Shown: positions 22,746 to 35,399, numbered from the stretch's first letter. The stretch: 64,000 nt of DNA from Epiperipatus broadwayi (GCA_028023455.1 JAQFVV010000027.1:5205845-5269844); one strand, 5' to 3'. Numbers and translations: made by a program. Notes: generated by a model from the sequence alone, not told the origin.

Positions 22746-25700
22746 AGTTTGTATAATTTGCTAACAAGACCGAAAGTTCAAGCAGGGACTCTCAACCAAT
22801 TTACACAGGGCTATCCCATGATCCTAGTTTAAATCTCTACCTAGGCTTCCTATTCTCTACTGCATAATTAATACCCTTGATGTCACACAGCTTTTCTTCT
22901 TCGTATAGTGTGATATAGCTCAGAGTTTGAGCATGGACTCTTCTGAAGATTCTTTCATTGATTCATGACCTTACACCACATTCGTTCTCATTATTGCCTA
23001 TTTGATTATTAATTTATAAACTTATACTTTAATAGTTCTGGAATTTAATTATTTCACATGGATACAAATGGAACACTTTAACAATAATGTACAATCCTGT
23101 GGAAGTGCTTGTTTGGCAGCTTAATAACTTTACTTAATTCTATTTAATTATTTCTTCAAGGAGTATCATAACTACTCTTTCTTATTGCATTGCCAAATGT
23201 ATATCATATAATACTAAATTGTCCAAGATACTACTGTTACCCAATGCTTTATTTAACACCCTTTCTTACAGTTTACAGTTTCGATTGCACTAATAATGAC
23301 ACAATTGTAATTAATAATAAGAATTTAAGGTTTATTGCAAAAATTAACATCATGGATAGGTTAACTTACAGGTTCACTAGAATAAAAAAATCTATTGGTT
23401 TTATATAATATAGATGAAAGTGATGGTGATTTACAGAAGCAATATGTGCCATATTTAAGCTATAGCTAAATTATAAGAAAGCTATCAGCCATTATGGGTT
23501 TGAATATCTAAATTTATCATACATTTATGGTTGCAGATTAATAATTAATTAAAATATTGTGATACTATCCTAAGTATATTCTGTCAATGTCTAAAAGCAT
23601 AACCAAGATAGGCTTAGCAATCTGATAGCACAGTTCACTAGCCGCAAAAGTGCTCCTGTTTCTAACCGAGGGTGCATTCCAATGAAGATATGATGTGGTA
23701 ATTTTAGCATTTGGGATTGCAAAGAATCTTTGCTCCAACACAGAACCTAGGCTGGTGCTAATACTGTGATTAGGAACCCATGTGCACAAAATGATGTATA
23801 GCAGGCACTTGACATACTGAGTTTACGTAGATGAGCGAACCATGTGGAAAGCAGTCGTAACAAATTCTATAATAAGGCCATTGCAACACATATGGCGAGG
23901 GTAGGAATGCAATTAATATAGATAGACAATCTATAATGTATTAAACCTTCCATCTACAGTGAAATGGACATTATGAAATTCATTTTTATAAAATAAGTAT
24001 CCCTAGTTGACCCCATATGATTCATTTTATAAATTAGAACCCTTTCACAATAAAATATTAACTTAGTAATCTTTAACTTGAAAATCTAATAGTATAACAT
24101 TTAAAATATGGGGAATCATAATTACCCATAATGCGGACTGATAACATGGTCCATTACTTATTACATTGCCTATACATGAATTGCAGTTTGATTTACATAT
24201 TTATTATATCGAGTACACAGGCAATGTAACACAGACATTTAGATAAATTATTAATATTACTTTCACGTACCAAACTTTAATTATAAGTGGAAAAGCATGA
24301 ACATTAATTTCTTTACAAAGGGTAATTTTAACTATAATTAGAATTATTAATCTTAGCTTTACATGAAGTAAGACTTTAAACATAAAAGCAATTAATCTAT
24401 TTTCCATTAAAGATAGCTTTAACTATAAAATGATCCTAATGTATGGATTCGATTATAACTTTATAAGGCAACACAATAAACAAAATTATTTACATGATTG
24501 ATAAGAATATGCTCATAATCTTTCTATAACTCTTTAATTAATTCTAAGAACTCAAAAATAACTCTGCTTGACTTGATGAAGGGAATAAGAGTAAGAAAAT
24601 AAAAAAAATCAATTTAGATATGTTTTGTTATTATTTTAATTTTACAACTTTAGATTTAGTATCTTCTGGACTCATTTTATCCCCTGGGATGTTGAGAGCA
24701 GAGAAGCGTAAAAACCTTTAACGATTTACAATTTGACCCCCTCCATCATTCAAGCTAAAGTAATATGCAAATAGATTTCTAATTTGCTAGCAATTAAGAC
24801 CAGTATATTTAATATAAATAAGAATTCTTATGTAAATTTTATTAAATTAAGACTAGTGGAAGAAAACATATTAATTATTGAGTTACAGTTAATAACATTT
24901 GAATATAATCAAAGCATTTTACCAGCAAGATGATAATGGCACTTTGGATTTTTTCTGTGCAATGGCTATAACAATTTATGGTCTTTGGGCTTCCATGGAG
25001 TTGTTAGGATGTAGATGGATCTGTCAGATTTATGGAACTTTCTTCTGGACACCAAATTTTGCCAATGACTGGAGAAGGCAATGCCCTTCTACTTCCTCGT
25101 AATGACAGGTACAAGGATACATAGAATAAGCCAAATAAGTAGAAAGCAGAGAATATCCAAACAATACCCTCTTCCCAACTTATATTTCTATTTTGTATGC
25201 CTGGGGCCCACTTTGTGAGTTTTCAATGAATCCAATCCCACTCTTAGTTTTAATTGCCATTCCATTAGTTTTCTACTTCATATTTCATGCACTGTGAATT
25301 GTTTTTCTTGCCATTGTTTTCTCTTTCCATTTAACACCTTAATATATGAACAGGCTCTAAAGGTATTCAACTGTAACTATTTCAGCTTATTGTACCTATA
25401 GGTTGGGAAATAAAGCACGTATACTTCCTCCTATAATGGCTTCTTTCCATTACCTACCATTTTCCCAGTGTATGCAATACCTTAACATGTATTTACTTAA
25501 TTTGTCACACTTTTAATCTTTGTTTTAATAAGACATACTTAATTCTAAAACTATAGCGTGACTTAAAATAAGCTTTTAACTCTAAAATGTACAATTGTAT
25601 ACACACACACATGCATATTTCTACACACATGCATATTTCTAATGTGTGCAAATATTAAGAGAATTTATTATATACAATGGGAAATAGGCTATAATTTAAG

Positions 25701-25785
25701 AAAACCTGAAGCAAGCATATATGCCTGCAGATATGCATCATTTCAATATGGACTCGTGAACTTGTTTCATTGATCTGAAGAATGT
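22746..25785. other. About 3 kb absent from the related copy; unassigned
   Basis: Copy I and the 57.7-59.5 kb copy are collinear on both sides, but this 3 kb is missing from the latter. It is therefore an insertion here or a deletion there. It is AT-rich with no frame over 74 codons and no recognised motif. A 67-codon frame at 24899-25102 has no domain I know. I found no clear terminal repeats, so the nature of the insert is open. Confidence 0.45.
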
Positions 25786-26300
25786 ATATTTACTATAGTT
25801 ATTATAAGATATTTTTATTATAGCCTACAGAAAAGGTACATATTAGGATTTTGTTAAACACATTCCCTACAATAACAGATGATTAGAAACTGAAAAATCA
25901 ATGCAATTTTAGGAAAGGAAGAATCATTAGGAATTTGCATCATAGCAAATAGGGGAAAGATGTCAGAACAAAGCAATGGTTCCTATATTGCTCTTATTGG
26001 TCAAGGCATTTAAATCCATTAACCGATTAGGTCAATGGATATTGTGTGAAATTTAGTTTATTTATTAATATTACAACTTCCATTTATTATTTTGAGTTGC
26101 AGATGGGCTAATTTTTAAAACAGTATTATGTGACTCATTCAAGTTAACCCTTGTACTTTTATTTAACTTCCTGAACATAGACAATATAACCACATCTTAA
26201 TCAAAATCCTGTGGCCTACCACTAAAACTGTTAATCGTCTTTCTAAGTAGTTTTTAGTCTTCTTTGCTGAAGTCATTGGGGAAAATATAGTTATCAAAAA
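25786..26300 (+). pseudogene. Decayed LINE RT palm region (copy I)
   Basis: Aligns with 58980-59480 through the GGATTTTGTTAAACACAT, CAATAACAGATG, GCTCTTATTG and TATGTGACTCATTCA blocks. In the 59 kb copy this region reads as an RT fingers/palm segment. Here the motif A position reads ALIGQG, so the catalytic Asp is lost. Confidence 0.45.
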
Positions 26301-27622
26301 AAAATTTCTAATAGTCTTTAGATTAAACTGTTTTTAATGTGTCATTAAAATTAATACCAATCACTGGCTTTTTTCCTTAATATAGATTATTCCCCATTTC
26401 TATAGTACATATCAATAAAACATCCACAATTCAAATTATCAGAATAATTAAATTCCCATGCAAGGTAGAAACTGTTTTCCATTCACTGTTAACATCTTGC
26501 AGAGGGGAATGGGTAAGATATTGTGAACTGGGCCAATGGACGATTCTGCTTCAACACAGAATGTGAATCTTGGGGTATCACAATATTTTCCACATATATC
26601 GGGTCATATGTTTATGATTACACCTCTCCACAAGGTGTTAAAAGCAGATGGAAATCAGTCCCAACCTTATGTAAGAGTGGTGTTGTGAAAATTACACTAC
26701 AAAAATATTAGTCTTTAAGTAAATATTTTCTAATCTAATGAATGATTAATTACTAATAATTCTTCATTTTTATTATTTGGTTTCATTTTCAGAAGGAAGA
26801 ATAGTAATAGATTTAGTTTTTTAATTAATAGAATGTTCTTTCTTTCATTCACTTTTAAGCAATACATCCTTATAAGAAGTCTGAATAGTCTTTCTAACTA
26901 TAGAGAAATCACTCTATTTCTTATTTTGATTATCAGTTATCTTTTTGGGAACTTTATTTTTTCCCCTTTAGATGAAATACTGTCATTAGTTAAAGTAACT
27001 TCACCATAAGCAGATGTGAAATCCGCATTGTTGATTTTCATTTTATCAAAATATTGCGAAAAAATGATTTCATATATTTTGTTTCAATTTTTATTAAACT
27101 TATTAATGTTATTTGACTTATTTAATTCTATTAAAATAATAATAAAAACAACAATAAGAAGAATGATGATGATGATGGTGAGGTGATGATGATGATACTA
27201 ATAATACATTAGAGGTGAATTTTACAGCAACTACACAAAACAATCTATGAATCACAAATATATCCATATGTTGAACATAGTGTTCCATTTTTCTATTTCC
27301 ATATTTTATAATGTGATCTTTTAACTTCTACAACAAACATTTCTTTCTAAATGACATATACATCATGTTATATCGTATCTATCCAATGTATTTTTATCTC
27401 TACCACATCTGATGATGAAATCCATCAACATTGCATTTCTTTGGAATGGTTTTGAGATATTCTTGATAAGATCATCAGTGCCCACATTCCTAATAAAATG
27501 CATACTCAAAATCACAATAAAATGCTTCATTAGAAAGGTTTTGTACTGGTCATTGTTTCTGATTTCCAATCAAACAAAGATGTAATTTTACAACAATGGA
27601 GTGAAAGGTATCATCATATTTA
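26301..27622. other. AT-rich spacer with a short GAT-rich microsatellite
   Basis: No gene recognised. A degenerate (GAT)n/(AAT)n microsatellite lies at about 27140-27205. Two open frames of 62 and 68 codons have no recognisable motif. Confidence 0.4.
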
Positions 27623-27626
27623 GTAT

Positions 27627-29149
27627 TATAACAAAACCCATACCTCTCACCAAACAGGTGTACATCTACGTGCCTATGTATTTTTATTTAATTAAGTGGT
27701 TTTTACCTAAAATATTATTATTCAAAACTTATGGATTCGTTCTCGCAACTGTAATATAACACCAACGCGTATTTATGATCATCCGAAGGACACCAAGTGC
27801 CAATCCTATACGAATATAAGAATTAGATGAAGTGGATATATTACCAACAAGAACACTATTTACGTAATGTGAGAGAGGTTTTGACCATCGGCTAGCTCAG
27901 TCTCATGGTCGGGTGGCATCACAGCCAGGAGTAGCCACGAATGGGGTTAAGAGTTCTTTGTTTTTGTTTCTTAAACATAAAGAAAAATAATAATAACTAA
28001 ATAAATAGATTTGTAAATAAATAACTAATTCAACACTACTTTCTTTATATTTATTTTTTCTTTAATATTACAAAACAATGTATTTATTACTCCGTCATTT
28101 CAAATCGCACGCATACGTCATTCTTTCCAATAGATCTCTCATACGTACATAACTCAAGTAGTGAAGGTTGATACTACAAAAAAGTTTGTATCACGTGACT
28201 TCCGACCAAATTACTTTATTATATCTGTAATAAATGAGGCTTTAATGAAACCTTATTAAATTAGTTCATACGTCACCTTCACTTATTATAGTAAGTAAAA
28301 ATTTTCCTTTTCATAAAGGAAGATAAGAAAAAGTAATTAAAGTTCTTTACCTCGGGGTTTCCTTTTCATAAAGAAAGATAAGAAAAAGTAATTAAAGTTC
28401 TTTACCTGGCTCCCGGGAAATAGTAAAAGCAGATTTATTTATTTATTCAAGACTTCCGTTCCACAGATAAAATCAAGCAATTCCAGGTAAAGGTTTGAGA
28501 TCTTCATGTCCGTTGGTCGATGAGGTTCATCTTGGTTCCATGTTGGGAATTATTTGTTGTTTCAAGGCATCAGGGTTTTATTGGTTGAGGCAGCTGCAGC
28601 AGGTTGGAATTAGGGATTTGAATCCGATGCGGCTTTCTTTTACTCTGACATTTCTTTTGAATTCACCATTATATAAGCTAAATATTGAAACTCTTTAGGT
28701 GTTCATGGTTGTAGCTCTGCCAGAAAAAGATCCAATGCACTCTGGGTGGCTTGCTTTTAGCCCCCTCCATTTGTCTAGAAGCTTTTTTATCTCACTTCCG
28801 ATTTTCAATGTGGACTAACCGGATCTGTTAGACGTGTGAAAACTCGTGTCATAGCTTCTATTGTATATAACAGAAAAATGAAATCTCATTCTGCCGGAAA
28901 CCTCTAGTTTTTTAAGCGTGAAACAAAATCTCGTTTCTCTCTTTTCACTACCTAATCCATTCATACACACATTTGCCACACACATATATATCATTTCAAA
29001 ATGACAGAGTCCCTCCCCCCGCGTTTGTGTATTTGTAACCACCACCACGTAATACAAAAAAAAATTAAATATTATATATATCTATGTCTACATATGTTTA
29101 CCGATTAAATAATATTAATTGTGACTGGGTTCGAACCCATCTTGTCACA
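27627..29149 (-). repeat. 3' LTR of the gypsy element
   Basis: 1523 bp, collinear with 33530-35015. It contains the strongly conserved CATCGGCTAGCTCAGTC stretch near 27887. At the outer end, on the + strand, TGTGAC and GTCACA flank a perfect TGGGTTCGAACCCA palindrome (29120-29149). Open frames at 28495 and 28815 recur in the other LTR and are not genes. Confidence 0.9.
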
Positions 29150-29163
29150 ATACCCCTCCTCCA
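29150..29163 (-). other. Polypurine tract
   Basis: On the element strand GGAGGAGGGG, then TAT, lies directly upstream of the 3' LTR start TGTGACA. This is the expected place and composition of the plus-strand cDNA primer. Confidence 0.7.
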
Positions 29164-29214
29164 AAAGCCTTCAAATACATTTGCATATTTTGAATGGCTC
29201 CTTTCATAGAACAC

Positions 29215-29430
29215 TTATCTATTCCCTGGTTCCTTGATTTGCCCTTTGCTTGCAGAAAGCCAGGCAGGCTTTAATGACTGAGCATTATATGACCCCCTGA
29301 TTCTGTGCCCAGTGTCCACCCAAAATGCATTATCCTCCTGATTTACAACAGATAGTGTATGGGCCTTCATATAGGTTGCAAAATTTTCAGCATACAAACC
29401 TACCCAAATCACAGGTGAGGGTTTTTAACC
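29215..29430 (-). pseudogene. Integrase C-terminal GPY/F-like module, frameshifted
   Basis: Minus-strand frames read LYEGPYTI and, in another frame, an EDNAF...GSYNAQSLKPAW stretch. These are the hallmarks of the GPY/F module found after the integrase core of many Ty3/gypsy elements. A frameshift separates the halves. It lies just before the polypurine tract and so ends the pol region. Confidence 0.65.
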
Positions 29431-29448
29431 ATGACTCTATCCCCTACT

Positions 29449-30379
29449 TTAAATATGGGTGCCTGGTCTCACTTTCTTCCTTCTTTGATGGCTCGCCTGC
29501 TGTAAGGTCTGATATGCCCTATCCTGGTCACTCTTCTTGTCAATAGGTGGTTCTTCCATCCCTGGTACAAAGGTCTTTATCTGACATGGTATGTGCTGTC
29601 CAAATTGGAGGCGAAATGGGGCAAAACTGCTAGATTCATTTATGTTCCAGTTTATGAAATCCACCACTTGAGGAGTCCGTTTAACCCAGCCTTTATGATT
29701 TGTGCCCGTATATGTGCGAAACAAACACCCCAACTCCCTCATTACTCATTCACAGGGGTTGGATTGCGAGTTCCTGATGGAGGTAAAATTATGTCTAACC
29801 CCCTGTTGTTGGATCCACTTGCGCCATTCCTTGGACATGAAGGGAGTACCATGGTCAGATAATATGCTCTTGGGTTTTCCAGTCTGTAAAATGTCATCCT
29901 TCTAGCATTTTGATGGCATTCTTTGCATTCGCCTGCACAATAGGATATGCTAACACGTATTTTGAAAATAATCGTATGTGACAAGATTTTTTTATTGAAT
30001 GCTGGCAGAGAGCCATAAAAATCTAACGCTATCATTTCTTGCGTCTATTTGGTATTATTGACAGCATGGGAGCTGTATAATTCCGGTTTGCTGGTTTGGT
30101 TCTCTGACAACTTTCACAATCCCTCAACATGTTTATGACTGATGCATGAATGTTAGGCCAGTAAAACCACTTTCGAACCAAATGCTCCATTTTTAAAGCA
30201 CTATAATGGTTGTATAGCTGGTGGACATAGTTTGTCACCTCTTTACACAATGTAGAAGGTATAACTGTTTTCCACTGCTCTGGATCGTGTGTCCGGTACT
30301 GTAAAATATTTTTATGAAGTTGGTACCTTGTTTCCTTTCCTGTCTTCGTTGAGCTCTCACCATTTGTTCCCTTTCCCAT
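29449..30379 (-). pseudogene. Integrase (zinc-binding and catalytic core), broken
   Basis: The segment 30032-30379 has the His-His-Cys-Cys zinc module (YNHYSALKMEH then CESCQ). The core follows: ALDFYGSLP carries the first catalytic Asp (near 30030), an ILSDHGTPF-type stretch in a shifted frame carries the second (near 29865), and a glutamate in PCE near 29740, followed directly by a stop, is in place for the D,D-35-E motif. The piece 29449-29742 ends the core with FAPFRLQFG. At least three frameshifts or stops make it inactive. In an intact element it inserts the cDNA into chromosomes. Confidence 0.85.
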
Positions 30380-30524
30380 TCATTTTATTATCTCATTTAA
30401 TTGTTCATCTTGATGCTGCCAATCTTCCAAAGAGCCACGTCCTCTTCTACCCTCTATATCCATACTGGCAATATAAAGTTCTCCACACCCGGATAATCAG
30501 AATGATGACCAGATGGATTCCAGC

Positions 30525-31003
30525 TCAAACATCAGCTACAATATTCTCCAGTCCCTTACAATGTTGAATGGTATAATTATATTCCTGCAACAGCAAGCTC
30601 CAACAAATTAGCCAGCTGTTAGTGAGGTAGCTACGATTTATAAATTTCAGGCTTTTATGATCAGTCCTTACGATGACTTCTGACCCTAACAAAAATGGAT
30701 GAAACTTTTGGAATGCCCAGATGATTGCCAGTGCTTCCTTTTCTGTAGTGGAGTAATTTAATTTGGGCCCCTTGAGTAATCTGCTGAGGAAATACAGCAC
30801 TCCATTTGATTTCCTTCCTGTATTTGGGACAGTGTAGCCCCCAAACCATACCCACTGCTATCTGTTTGTACCACAACCGGTTTGGTAAAATCCGGAAAAT
30901 AAAGCATTACTTGTCTAGTAAATCCCTCCTTTATGTCTTTGAGAGCCCTCTCCTGTTCTTGATCCCATTTCCAGGGTGTAGCTTTTCTCAATAATCTAAC
31001 CAA
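30525..31003 (-). pseudogene. RNase H domain, frameshifted
   Basis: The minus strand begins with WKWDQEQERAL and QTDSSGYGLGATL (first catalytic Asp in TDSS, near 30860), shifts frame, and continues with YSTTEKEALAIIW (catalytic Glu) and VRTDHKSL (second Asp). The motif order and spacing are those of Ty3/gypsy RNase H, which removes RNA from the RNA:DNA hybrid. Frames change near 30800, so the domain is not intact. Confidence 0.85.
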
Positions 31004-31983
31004 AGGTTCTGTCCATTCAGCCAGTCATTTATGGAATCTGTTGTAGAAGTTACAAAGACCCAAGAATAACCAGATCTGCTTTTGAGATTTTGGTTTAAGA
31101 AACTCCTTGATGGCTGATACCTTGTCCGGATGGGTTTTATCCCCTGAGCTTCCACCAAGTGACCAAACAATGTCACTTCATCTTTCATCATGGTGCCTTT
31201 TTTTAAATTAATTTTGATGATCTTATTCTGACATTCCTGAAGAAACATCTCAACATCTTTTCGATGCTCCTCAATACTCGATGAGGCTAACAATATGTCA
31301 TCAACATATATAGTTATGCGTTTCTTGATTTCATCCACCAACACTTGGTCCAGACATCTTAACAATCCTGCCCCACTATTTATGAGCCCAAATGGCATTC
31401 TGTTAAATTGATACGAGTATCCTCCATACCAAAAAGCCATATATTGCCGGTCCTCTGGGTGGAGCTGGATCTGCCAGTAACTGGCTGTCAGGTCGAATGT
31501 TGAGAATACCCTCTTACCCTTGAATCCTCCCAATAACTCATGTATTGGAGGTGGAATGTTAGTCTGGAATTGTTGCCTGGTTCAATAGTCTTGCATCCAG
31601 ACATAATCTAATGGCTCCACTCTTCTTAACCACCACTAGAGCGTTACAATATGGTGACAAACATTTAGATATTATTCCCCATTTTACCATCTGGTTTACT
31701 TGTTTTGTTACTTCCTCCCTATATTGGTATGGCATGGGATATGTGATTGCAAAGGCTGGTCCTGCCTCAGTTTGATGCATTGTTCAAAACCCAGTATTAT
31801 GCCTGGTACTTCTGAAAATACTTGATAGTATGGATATAATGTCTGCCTGAAGGCCTCCTTCTCTTCATTCGCCACAATTTTCTTGGATTTTCTCTTCAAT
31901 CTTCGCTCTCTTTCCCTTCTGTCTGGATTACTCCATTGATTGACATAACTGTGCTGTGGTAAACTTGGTGACTTCCCCTTCAT
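30988..31983 (-). pseudogene. Ty3/gypsy reverse transcriptase, frameshifted
   Basis: Three overlapping minus-strand frames cover the domain. 31708-31983 holds the protease-RT connection and 31559-31780 the fingers (IRLCLDARLLN). The long frame 30988-31533 (181 codons) contains motif A FSTFDLTASYWQ (Asp at residue 14), the MPFGL motif at about residue 46 and the catalytic YVDD at residues 76-79 (about 31297-31308). The catalytic aspartates are kept, but the frame breaks twice within the domain. It lies between protease and RNase H, as in other gypsy elements. Confidence 0.92.
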
Positions 31984-32017
31984 ATGTGAACCGACTGCTT
32001 TTAAAATCTATTGCACA

Positions 32018-32422
32018 TCAATACCGTTTCATGAAATCTGTTCCTATCAATATGTCATGTATCAGATCTTTCATAATAAGAAAGTCATGAGGAAATGGTT
32101 CTCCATTGATATGAAGATCCATCCATACCTGCTTGGGTTCAACCCTAGCCATTTTATTATTTGCCATCCTGATTTGGATTGGTTTAATAGGTAGGGTCCG
32201 TATGCTGGTCTGACAGCCAATGATTTGTATATAAACTTTCTCAGACATCACATAGATTTGTCTGCCAGAATCCACCAATGCCTCAGCCTGCCTCCCAGCA
32301 ATCTGTATTTCGATTTTTAGACAGCCCACACTTGCATATTTAGGAATCCATTCCTTATCAGAACATATCAGGTTTCCCATGCCCCTCTCTTCCCCCTTCT
32401 GGTCCCAGTTTTCCTTTTTCAT
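32018..32422 (-). pseudogene. Retropepsin-like protease region
   Basis: A 134-codon minus-strand frame has LVDSGRQIYVMS, the D-(S/T)-G active-site motif, at about residues 50-61, and ILIGTDF near the end, the hydrophobic-G-x-D pattern typical of gypsy proteases. It is in the same frame as gag and separated from it by a TAG at 32432-32434. A stop at about 32018 and a frame change cut it off from RT. An intact protein of this kind cleaves the Gag-Pol precursor. Confidence 0.85.
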
Positions 32423-32431
32423 TTCCTTCTG

Positions 32432-32950
32432 CTACTGTTCGCTGATCTTTAATTGTCCTAGTGCTCTATCAACCCCCTTTACACTTTTCCTTGATGTATC
32501 CCCTATGCTTATCATTACTTCACTTGGCAGATTTCTGCATACAATCCTTAAAATGTGTTTTTCTGACAAATTACATGCCTCTAATTCCCTCAGTTGTGCT
32601 ACCTGACATCTGAATAACTGGATATATGTCTCTTCCTCTTCCTCCTGAACCCTTTTCGGAATGATATGGGCTTTGATCCATTCCTGAAGTTCCTCATTCC
32701 AAAATATCTTGTTTATAGCCCTCTCATACTATCCAAACATCTTTGGCTTCATCATTAGTGACCCCCACCAATCCCAGGTGTGCTCCTGCAGGTGGCTGTG
32801 GGCCACTATTATTTTATCGCATTCCCCCATCTCATATCTGTAAAAGTATCTTTTTAAACTTTTTAGATGTTCCCCAGGCTTTCCCCCCTTTTTCCCTTTG
32901 AATATCTGTATTTTAATCATCTCATTTCCTTCCTTCTCCATCTCTCTCAC
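32432..32950 (-). pseudogene. Gag (capsid-like), one internal stop
   Basis: The minus-strand frame from 32950 shows HLKSLKRYFYRYEMGECDK and, 20 residues on, WDWWGSL, the pattern of the retrotransposon-gag capsid domain. One TAG interrupts it near 32728, after which the same frame continues through NEELQEWIK, a Glu-rich stretch and ARNLPSE-like capsid sequence to a final TAG at 32432. I see no CCHC zinc knuckle. The true start may lie upstream. In an intact element this protein would form the particle. Confidence 0.75.
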
Positions 32951-33089
32951 CCTTATATATTATTTTCGTTTATTTCTTTGGGTTTTCTATTTCTGGTTGG
33001 ACGTCTTGGACTCCCTTCCCCAACTCCAACATCCTGCACTGCTTTATTGTTAGCCTCTACTATAGTTTCCCTATTTATTTAATTCTTGA

Positions 33090-33529
33090 AACCTCCCCCA
33101 TCAACCAACAAAAACCACGGATTACCTATTCTTGGCCTATTGCATTTTCTTTATCTAACATGGTTCAAGCGATATATATATGCTAAGCAAATGTACTTTA
33201 ATCTATTTAAAATGATTCACATTTGAACCATCTATTTAAAAATATACAAACATTTTTCCCGTAATAATCTAACTAAATATCGCTTTGTTAACGGATACAA
33301 AAAACAACAACAAGTATTTTAATTTATTTAAACTGATTGAGTGATATATATACAAAACAAATGTACTTTAATCTATTTAAAGTGATTCGTATTTGAATTT
33401 CTCTATTTAAAAAATATATAAACGCTTTTCCCGTAATAATATAAACAAATATCGCTTTGTTAACGTATTTCTGAATCTCCCAACTTTCCCCATTCCCCTC
33501 TCTTCAAAGCCCTTTAGTTGGGACATCAT
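33090..33529 (-). other. 5' untranslated leader with tandem duplication and putative PBS
   Basis: A diverged block of about 180 bp is repeated (about 33170-33300 and 33345-33470; both contain CAAATGTACTTTAATCTATT and TCGCTTTGTTAACG). Next to the 5' LTR the element strand reads AT then GATGTCCCAAC (33517-33527). This is the primer-site position and it shares TCCCAAC with the non-coding LTR element, although the expected TGG start is altered. Confidence 0.5.
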
Positions 33530-35015
33530 TATAACAAAACCCATACCTCTCACTAAACAGGTGTACACTACGGAATATATATCTATGATGTATCAATATA
33601 TGTGCCTACGTATTTTATTTAATTAAGTGGTTTTGACCTAAAATATTATTATTCAAAACTTATGGATTCGTTCTCGCAACTGTAATATATTCCCAACACG
33701 TATTTATGGTCATCCGAAGGGCACCAAGTCTTAATCCTATACAAATATAAGAATTACACAAAGTGGATATATTACCAACAAGAACACTATTTACGTAATG
33801 TGAGAGAGGTTTTGACCATCGGCTAGCTCAGTCTCATGGTCGGGTGGCATCACAGCCGGGAGTAGCCACGAATGGGGTTAAGAGTTCTTTCTTTTTGTTT
33901 TTTAACATAAAAATAATAATAATAATAATAACTAAATAAATGGATTTGTAAATAAATAACTAATTCAACACTCTACTTTCTTTGTATATATTTTTTCTTT
34001 AATATTACAAAACAATGTATTTATTACTCTGTCATTTTAAATCGCATGCATACGTCATTTTTTCCAATAGATCTCTCATACGTAACTCAAGTAGTAGAGG
34101 TCGATACTACGAAAAAGTTTGTATCACGTGACTTTCGCCCTAATTACTTTATTATGTCCATAATGAAATGAGGCTTTAATGAAACTATATTAAATTAGTT
34201 CATACGTTACCTTCACTTATTATAGTAAGTAAAAAATTTTCTTTTCATAAAGGAAGATAAGAAAAAGTAATTAAAGTTCTTTACCTGACTCTCCCCGGGG
34301 AAGTAGTGAAAGCAGATTTCTTTATTTATTCAAGAGTTCCGTCCCACAGGTAAAATCAATCAATTCTAGGTAAAGGTTGAGATCTTCATGTCCGTTGGCC
34401 GACGAGGTTCATCTTGGTCCCACGTTGGGAATTATTTGTTGTTTCAAGGCATCAGGGTTTTATTGGTTGAGGCAGCTGCAGCAGGTTGGAATTAGGGGTT
34501 TGAATCCGAAGCGGCTTTCTCTTACCCCAACATTTCTTTTGAATTCACCATTATATAAGCTAAATATTGAAACTCTAGCTCTGCCAGAAAAAGACCCAGT
34601 GCACTCTGGGTGGCTCACTTTTAGCCCCCTCCATTTGTTCTTAGAAACTTCTTTCTTATCTCACTTCCGATTTTCAATGTGGACTAACCAGATCTGTTAG
34701 TCATGTGAAAACTCGTGTTGCAGCTTCTATTGTATATAACAGAAAAATGAAATCTCATTCTGCCGGAAACCTCTAGTTTTTTAAGCATGAAACAAAATCT
34801 CGTTTCTCTCTTTTCACTACCTAATCCATTCATACACACATTTGTCACACACATATATATCATTTCAAAATGACAGAGTCCCTCCCCCCGCGTTTGTGTA
34901 TTTGTAACCACCACCATTTAATAAAAAAAATTAAATATTATATATATCTACATCTACATATGTTTACCGATTAAATAATATTAGTTGTGACTGGGTTTGA
35001 ACTCATCCTGTCACA
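33530..35015 (-). repeat. 5' LTR of the gypsy element
   Basis: 1486 bp, collinear with 27627-29149. It includes an extra AAT-type microsatellite near 33908. The outer end carries the same TGTGAC...GTCACA arrangement, but the central palindrome is mutated to TGGGTTTGAACTCA. Confidence 0.9.
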
Positions 35016-35399
35016 GTATGTTAAAACTAATATTGATAAATCATATGATCGTAATGTCATATTTTTAAAATCTACAGAACATCTTTAAATAAAAGTCTTT
35101 AATGTTTTACATTCTGTCAATACAGTGTCTAGATTTCACATCCATAGAAGAAATTAGATATACAGCTAAATTAATTGCACTAATTAAGTCATGATTAATT
35201 ACACCATCCTTTAATTTGCTACAAACAGCAGCAACATATTAGAATCTCGATTTCATCTCGTTGTTGAAATCTACATTTCTACTTACAATTCTAACAAAAT
35301 ACTAATATTAACTCACATTCTCAAGTTGATAACCATCCAAGCTGCTATGGCTGATTAAATGTATGTATGCATGTACATATAAAGTCATATTGGACCAAT
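35016..35399. other. AT-rich flank, no feature seen
   Basis: Starts with the GTAT target duplication of the gypsy element. Beyond it I see no gene or repeat partner. Confidence 0.35.

Larger units (their letters stand above)
27627..35015 (-). mobile_element. Ty3/gypsy LTR retrotransposon, both LTRs, broken coding region
   Basis: Two LTRs of about 1.5 kb bracket a 4.4 kb interior with gag, protease, RT, RNase H and integrase in Ty3/gypsy order on the minus strand. GTAT at 27623-27626 and 35016-35019 is a 4-bp target duplication that fits exactly with LTR ends TGTGAC...GTTATA on the element strand. A purine-rich tract (GGAGGAGGGG) abuts the 3' LTR. No envelope frame is visible. Frames change at least eight times, so this copy cannot act alone. 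The LTRs differ by substitutions and indels, so the insertion is not recent. Confidence 0.92.

Noticed and set aside
27885-27950. tRNA A-box-like GGCTAGCTCAGTC in both gypsy LTRs
   Set aside because: No B box at a suitable distance, and the stretch is simply part of the LTR.
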